Assembly: GCA_031367325.1 (NCBI GenBank)
Contig: JANLPQ010000015.1
Span: 5,554 to 69,553 of the forward strand
DNA from: JAAFIP01 sp031367325
GTDB taxonomy: Bacteria > Pseudomonadota > Gammaproteobacteria > Burkholderiales > Burkholderiaceae_C
Length of the DNA: 64,000 nucleotides
Reading direction: 5' to 3'
Shown: piece by piece, positions 60,227 through 64,000 of the stretch
Numbering within the stretch: position 1 is the stretch's first letter
How the letters are laid out: every line of letters starts with the position of its first letter
Program-made: the position numbers and the translations under genes
The notes under the pieces: generated by a model
Databases searched by the model: none
What the model was told of the DNA's origin: nothing
The model's input: the letters and a program-made list of their open reading frames with translations, nothing else

Positions 60227-61399
60227 TTACACCAGCCCTAAAAACACCCGCATGCGCTGCAGCTCTTCATCTAACGCATGCTTAAACGCGGCCTCGCGCG
60301 GCGGCTTGCCTGCTACGTAGCCTAGGTCGGCTTGCAGTTGGCCGCCAACCAGCGACACATTACCCCAGCCAATTACTTGGTTGCGCCACAGCAGCGGCAG
60401 CGCGTAGTAGCCGCGCACCCGCTTGGGCGCAGGCGTGTAGGCCTCAAAACGGTAGGCCCAGCCCCACAGCAGTTCAAAGCGGCGGCGGTCCCACACCACG
60501 GGGTCAAACGGGGCTAGCAGGCGCACGGCATCTGGCGTACCGTCTTTGGCTGCATAGCGTGTAGAGGTGGGCGACTCGGTTTGCGGCCAGTACCATGCGG
60601 TGCCGTCTATCACCGTGCTGGCCAGCCGCAGCTTGGCGCGTGCAAAGGTGGCGGCGCGCAGTGCGTTCCACTGCGGTACGCCGCCGTTGAGCAGCAGGCG
60701 CAACAGGTCTGACAGCGAACGCTCGGGCAGCGGCGCATATTTGTGCACTATCACGTCTACCAGCGCGTCCATGACATCGTCGGGCGTGCTGGGCGATACC
60801 GGCACTTGGGGCAGCTCAGGTGGTATGCGCAGACTGTCTGCATCAAGCTGTGGCAAAGCAACCGGCAAGCTAGCCGACACGGCATACGTGCGCACCCCGC
60901 TCACGCGCCCCGCAATGCGCAGCATGCCCCGGTAATGCATAGCGTCTAGCAGCTGCGTGCTAGCGTTAGACGACCCGCCAAACCAGTTGCGCGCGCGGCC
61001 ATGGGCAAAATGCGCGTCTACCTCACGCGGGTGTACCACTCCATGTGCTTGCACATACGCCAGCACCGCCTGCGCCTGCGCCACCCGCGCCGGGGGCCAC
61101 GCCACACGCGGCGTGCGCGGGTGCATTAGCGCCTGCGTAGCACGCGGCACAAAGCCGTAGTTGACAAAGAAGTCTTCCTCAATGCCCAGCGCCGCATACC
61201 GCCGTTCAAGGTCGCCTGCGCAATAGCCCTTCACGCGGTGCCGCAGCGTCAAGTCTTGCGCCCGCGCGGGCGCGCGAATCGGGTCGGCCTGCACAAAGCC
61301 CAGCCGTTTGATCGCAGCGGGCAGCGTGGTGGGTGTAAACAGCGTGCGGGCTACGGCGTAGCGGCGCAGGACATCTAGCTTTATGGGGGCTGCAGGCAT
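60227..61399 (-). CDS. YcaQ/AlkX-type DNA glycosylase (HTH_42 family)
   Basis: 390 aa. Winged-helix protein family repairing interstrand crosslinks and bulky alkylation. Seen: LGFVQADPIRAPARAQDLTL with the Q-A-D active-site motif (Q37-D39; AlkX members use Q-x-D), EDFFVNYGFVPR, AHGRARNWFGGSSNAS, and LLAPFDPVVWDRRRFELLWGW with YALPLLW in the C-terminal half. Full length, cytoplasmic. Monocistronic. Confidence 0.9.
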   Translation of the reverse strand: MPAAPIKLDVLRRYAVARTLFTPTTLPAAIKRLGFVQADPIRAPARAQDLTLRHRVKGYCAGDLERRYAALGIEEDFFVNYGFVPRATQALMHPRTPRVAWPPARVAQAQAVLAYVQAHGVVHPREVDAHFAHGRARNWFGGSSNASTQLLDAMHYRGMLRIAGRVSGVRTYAVSASLPVALPQLDADSLRIPPELPQVPVSPSTPDDVMDALVDVIVHKYAPLPERSLSDLLRLLLNGGVPQWNALRAATFARAKLRLASTVIDGTAWYWPQTESPTSTRYAAKDGTPDAVRLLAPFDPVVWDRRRFELLWGWAYRFEAYTPAPKRVRGYYALPLLWRNQVIGWGNVSLVGGQLQADLGYVAGKPPREAAFKHALDEELQRMRVFLGLV

Positions 61400-61570
61400 G
61401 TTAAGTGGATTTATCCTGCGGTGTCACAACCTTAATTGGCGCTTTGCGGAGCTGGCAATGGCTCTACAGGATTGACGGATGGCTTGGCTGTCATGCGGGT
61501 TGCTTGGTGTGGGTTTAATTTGAACTAAACTTGAGCAATCAATCATACTGTTTTAATATACAGCATTCAA

Positions 61571-61651
61571 TCAGGCAAACCGGTGCAGCGCGCAGATTTT
61601 GTTGACGTCCATGTCGCGCAAATACGCTAGATAGATTTCATGACTGAACAC
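61571..61651 (-). pseudogene. Internally deleted VOC-family gene remnant
   Basis: Reads GTG-encoded V-F-S-H-E directly joined to I-Y-L-A-Y-L-R-D-M-D-V-N-K-I-C-A-L-H-R-F-A and a TGA stop. The intact VOC gene at 62576-62956 begins M-F-S-H and ends K-M-Y-L-A-Y-L-R-D-P-D-G-N-K-I-C-A-L-H-R-V-A-K. So this is a second copy whose middle (about 100 codons) is lost while the frame is kept. Confidence 0.75.
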
Positions 61652-61697
61652 AGACTGAAGACTAATGTACGTCGTTTGTGCTAACATCAAACCCATT

Positions 61698-62102
61698 ATG
61701 AAAACCACCCTCAAACCCCATAGCATTAAGCGCAAAGCGCCAGCAGACACATCGCGCTCAGCCCGTTTGGGCCTGCGCTCTACTGCTGCGCAGGAGATGG
61801 TGCTGCGCCGCGCCGCCGAGGTAGCGCATAAATCGCTCACCGACTTTATCTTGGACAGCGCCTGCCTGGCGGCCGAGCAAACCCTGCTAGACCAGCGCCT
61901 GTTTATGGCCAATGGCAAAAACTACCAAGCCCTGCTAGACCTGCTAGACCGCCCCTCCCGCAGCAACACCGGGCTGAAAGACCTGTTCTCGCGCACAGCG
62001 CCGTGGGACCAGCAAGCGATAGCAAAGCCATCGTCACCCAAATCCAGCAAACCCAGCCCTGCTAAAAAACCAGCCCCAGCGCGTGCCCATGCGCGCACCT
62101 GA
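61698..62102 (+). CDS. DUF1778 (TacA-like) antitoxin
   Basis: 134 aa from ATG 61698. The N-terminal half is a ribbon-helix-helix DUF1778 domain (about 18-75: SARLGLRSTAAQEMVLRRAAEVAHKSLTDFILDSAC, DQRLF). A C-terminal segment (about 76-134) with LLDLLDRPSRSNTGLKDLFSR binds the toxin, ending in an extra Lys/Pro/Ala-rich basic tail longer than usual. Represses its own operon and neutralises the GNAT toxin encoded in the overlapping downstream frame. Confidence 0.92.
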   Translation: MKTTLKPHSIKRKAPADTSRSARLGLRSTAAQEMVLRRAAEVAHKSLTDFILDSACLAAEQTLLDQRLFMANGKNYQALLDLLDRPSRSNTGLKDLFSRTAPWDQQAIAKPSSPKSSKPSPAKKPAPARAHART

Positions 62103-62583
62103 ACCGCTGAATAGCAAAAGCCTACAGGCTGGCTTTGACTGCGGCAAACCCAGCCTGAACGACTGGCTACAACGCCACGCCCTACAAGCCCAAGGCAGCG
62201 GATCGGCCAGAACGTTTGTAGTAGCGGGTGACACCCATATACTGGGCTACTACAGCCTGGTGGTGGGCCAGGTAGAGCCCCTGGATGTGCCCGATCGCAT
62301 TCGCAAAGGCATGGGCCAATACCCCATCCCCGTCATGGTGCTGGCGCGCCTGGCCGTAAGCCAATCGGCGCAAGGCCAAGGCATCGGCATAGGCCTGCTC
62401 CAAGATGCCATCCGCCGCACCTTGAGCGTAGCCGAGCAAGTAGGCATCCGCGCCCTGCTTACCCACCCCATCGACGACGATGCCGCGCACTTTTACCAAC
62501 GCTTTGGCTTTGAGGCATCGCCACTGGGGCAAAGCCAATTGCTGCTATTGCTCAAGGATGCGAAGCGCTGGGTAGTCACTTAG
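62089..62583 (+). CDS. GNAT-family toxin (TacT-like)
   Basis: 164 aa from ATG 62089 (a GTG at 62083 is an alternative). Overlaps the antitoxin by 14-20 bp. Known TacT-type toxins acetylate the amino group of charged tRNAs and stop translation. Seen: FDCGKPSLNDWLQRHALQAQ, ARTFVVAGDTHILGYYSL, VMVLARLAVSQSAQGQGIGIGLLQDAIRR (acetyl-CoA loop Q-x-x-G-x-G/I), and a C-terminal AAHFYQRFGFEASP with the catalytic-type Tyr. Its 3' end overlaps the convergent VOC gene by eight bases. Confidence 0.93.
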   Translation: MRAPEPLNSKSLQAGFDCGKPSLNDWLQRHALQAQGSGSARTFVVAGDTHILGYYSLVVGQVEPLDVPDRIRKGMGQYPIPVMVLARLAVSQSAQGQGIGIGLLQDAIRRTLSVAEQVGIRALLTHPIDDDAAHFYQRFGFEASPLGQSQLLLLLKDAKRWVVT

Positions 62584-62956
62584 CAACCCGGTGCAGCGCG
62601 CAGATCTTGTTGCCATCTGGGTCACGCAGATACGCCAGATACATCTTGCCCGTGGGGCCTTCGCGAAAGCCTGGTGGGTCTTCACACGTGGTGCCGCCGT
62701 GGGCCAAGCCCGCCGCATGGAACGCGTCGCCCTGCTCAGGCGACTGCACCGCAAACCCGATGGTGCTGCCATTGCCATGCGTAGCAGGCGCGCCATCGAT
62801 AGGCGTGGTGATGCCAAACGTGCCGCTGGGGCTGCGGTAGAAATAGCGGTTTTTGTTAGCCACGCCTGGGGCAATGCCCAGCGTGCCTAAAAGCGCGTCG
62901 TAAAACTTCTTTGACTTTTCAAGGTCGTTAACACCAAACATCACATGACTGAACAT
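62576..62956 (-). CDS. VOC family (glyoxalase/bleomycin-resistance-like) protein
   Basis: 126 aa single-domain vicinal-oxygen-chelate protein. Seen: HVMFGVNDLEKSKKFYDALLGTLG at the start, FGITTPIDG, GFAVQSPEQGDAFHAAGLAHGG and KMYLAYLRDPDGNKICALHR with typical metal-side histidine/glutamate positions only partly kept. Substrate unknown. A deleted second copy lies at 61571-61651 on the other side of the toxin-antitoxin pair. Confidence 0.9.
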   Translation of the reverse strand: MFSHVMFGVNDLEKSKKFYDALLGTLGIAPGVANKNRYFYRSPSGTFGITTPIDGAPATHGNGSTIGFAVQSPEQGDAFHAAGLAHGGTTCEDPPGFREGPTGKMYLAYLRDPDGNKICALHRVAK

Positions 62957-63025
62957 CGTTTGTCTCCGTTATGGCCCGGGATGGGCGCTGGGGCAATGGT
63001 AGCGGATGGCGCAAGCGGTTCAGAT

Positions 63026-64000
63026 TCATTCAGCGTCAGAAGAACCAGAAGTCTTTAGTTCAGAAAACTTTGCCGCCATCGTCGGGTTACCCCGCGTCAG
63101 CTTCTTGATCGTTACATCTTGCGCTTTGTCGTTCGCAAGCCGTAGATTCCTATCTGTGCCAAGCAGCGCGTCCTTGGTTTTCTGCAGGTGGTCGATAGAT
63201 TTATCAATCTCCTCGATTGCCGTTTTGAAGCTCTTCGAGGCGAGGTCGTAGTTACGCGCAAATGCCGTCTTGAATGTTTCGAGGTTGTTTTCGAAGTTGG
63301 TGATATCAATGTTCTGAGCCCTCACTAGCGCGAGTTCTGATTTGTACTTGAGCGAGTTCATCGCGGCATTCCGCAGCAATGTGATGATGGGAATAAAAAA
63401 TTGTGGGCGAACGATGTACATCTTTGGGTAGCGGTGAAACACGTCAACGATGCCGGTGTTGTAAAGCTCACTGTCCGGCTCCAGCAGGGAGACCAGCACG
63501 GCATATTCGCACCCCTTCTCAAGGCGATCTTTATCCAGCTCCTTCAGAAAATCCTCGTTCTTGTTCTTTGTAGAAGTACGGTCGTTTTCGTTCTTCATTT
63601 CGAACATGATCGAGACGATCTCGGTGCCCGCCTCATCCAAGTCGCGAAAAATGTAGTCCCCCTTGCTGCCGGTCCGCGCGTCGTTGTCTTTCTCAAAATA
63701 GGCCCTGGGAAACGCTGTCGCGCGAATGCGGTTGAACTCCGTCTCGCAGTGCTGCTCCAGCGTTTCGCCCACCATCTTGGTGGACAGGCGAGCCTTCATG
63801 TCGCGAAGGCGCTCTATCGCATCATCGCGATCTTTGATCTGCGTTTCAAACTTGTCTTTAAGCGACTTCTCAGCTAGTTGCTTTTCAAGCTCGGCCCGCG
63901 CCAGGCCGTTTTTCAGCGCGTCGCGCTCTCGCTCGACCACGCCAACCGCCTCGGTAATCGCGAGCTTTTGTACAACACCCGTGGCGTCCAGTTTGGCCTT
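63026..64000 (-). CDS. DUF2130 domain-containing coiled-coil protein (5' end outside window)
   Basis: C-terminal 324 residues; the frame is open to the window edge (reading K-A-K-L-D-A-T-G at 64000), so the start lies beyond 64000. A long charged coiled coil (upper part, ERERDALKNGLARAELEKQLAEKSLKDKFE) is followed by the DUF2130 core: MVGETLEQHCETEFNRIRATAFPRAYFEKDN, GSKGDYIFRD, SIMFEMKNENDRTSTKNKNEDFLKELDKDR, and YVVRPQFF-like MYIVRPQFFIPIITLLRN. The core resembles restriction-like nuclease folds (D-Y-I and E-x-K pattern: D-x(n)-EMKNE). Function unknown. Confidence 0.88.
   Translation of the reverse strand, partial: KAKLDATGVVQKLAITEAVGVVERERDALKNGLARAELEKQLAEKSLKDKFETQIKDRDDAIERLRDMKARLSTKMVGETLEQHCETEFNRIRATAFPRAYFEKDNDARTGSKGDYIFRDLDEAGTEIVSIMFEMKNENDRTSTKNKNEDFLKELDKDRLEKGCEYAVLVSLLEPDSELYNTGIVDVFHRYPKMYIVRPQFFIPIITLLRNAAMNSLKYKSELALVRAQNIDITNFENNLETFKTAFARNYDLASKSFKTAIEEIDKSIDHLQKTKDALLGTDRNLRLANDKAQDVTIKKLTRGNPTMAAKFSELKTSGSSDAE

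Noticed and set aside
1..64000. tRNA, rRNA, riboswitch and complete insertion-sequence searches by eye
   Set aside because: No TPsiC-arm-like sequence with cloverleaf context, no conserved rRNA stretch, no recognisable riboswitch core and no transposase frame were found.

Overview
The window looks like a chromosomal segment of a betaproteobacterium of the order Burkholderiales, most likely a Comamonadaceae relative (Rhodoferax/Polaromonas-like). This is inferred from moderately GC-rich codon use, a Bug-type solute receptor beside a LysR regulator, the mltG-tmk-holB-pilZ-tatD order, a YbgC-GNAT fusion, and an interspersed CTGCTTGAGCAGG-cored intergenic repeat. No rRNA, tRNA, CRISPR array or complete insertion sequence was seen.

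Layout. 0-9 kb: a secreted 5'-nucleotidase lipoprotein, a patatin-like lipase, an iron alcohol dehydrogenase, an HSL-type esterase, a thioesterase-acetyltransferase fusion and an O-antigen-ligase-like membrane protein. 9-20.2 kb: a stress/envelope island with two paralogous triple-BON proteins, an FMN reductase lacking a normal start codon, Dps, a fatty-acid-hydroxylase-like membrane protein, a decayed cation transporter, a class II amidotransferase, a three-subunit gluconate/fructose-dehydrogenase-like complex (Tat-exported small subunit, GMC flavoprotein with an Fe-S-type cysteine cluster, triheme cytochrome), a YflT-like stress protein and a CX10C-repeat periplasmic protein. Four genes in the island share a near-palindromic upstream motif. 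20.2-21.15 kb has no credible gene. 21-28.9 kb is mostly core housekeeping (NRDE, ygfZ, mltG, tmk, holB, pilZ, tatD, ankyrin), with about 380 bp of inverted-repeat-rich DNA between mltG and tmk.

29-38.4 kb: a cystine/dicarboxylate-type symporter, a Bug receptor and methyltransferase pair divergent from a LysR regulator, a VirK/YbjX protein, a nitroreductase, a DUF1993 protein and an orphan galactitol-type PTS IIC. 38.5-45.3 kb, all on the minus strand: an OmpR-type two-component system followed by GtrA, a polyprenyl-phosphate glycosyltransferase, an ArnT-like transferase, an MFS protein and a BcrC-like phosphatase, which together suggest sensor-controlled envelope glycan or lipid modification. 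45.4-47.7 kb: periplasmic FKBP, an exported methyltransferase and a DUF1439-like protein.

47.9-58.6 kb is the most unusual part. A DUF1800-DUF1501 secreted pair is followed by two M60/enhancin-like metallopeptidase lipoproteins flanking a sialate-O-acetylesterase-like lipoprotein. The trio is bracketed by a second, truncated copy of the DUF1501 gene end together with its downstream repeat. The right end (58.6-64 kb) holds a DTW tRNA-modification enzyme, a lectin-like lipoprotein, a YcaQ/AlkX-type DNA glycosylase, a DUF1778-GNAT toxin-antitoxin pair lying between a VOC-family gene and a decayed VOC copy, and a DUF2130 coiled-coil protein cut by the window edge.
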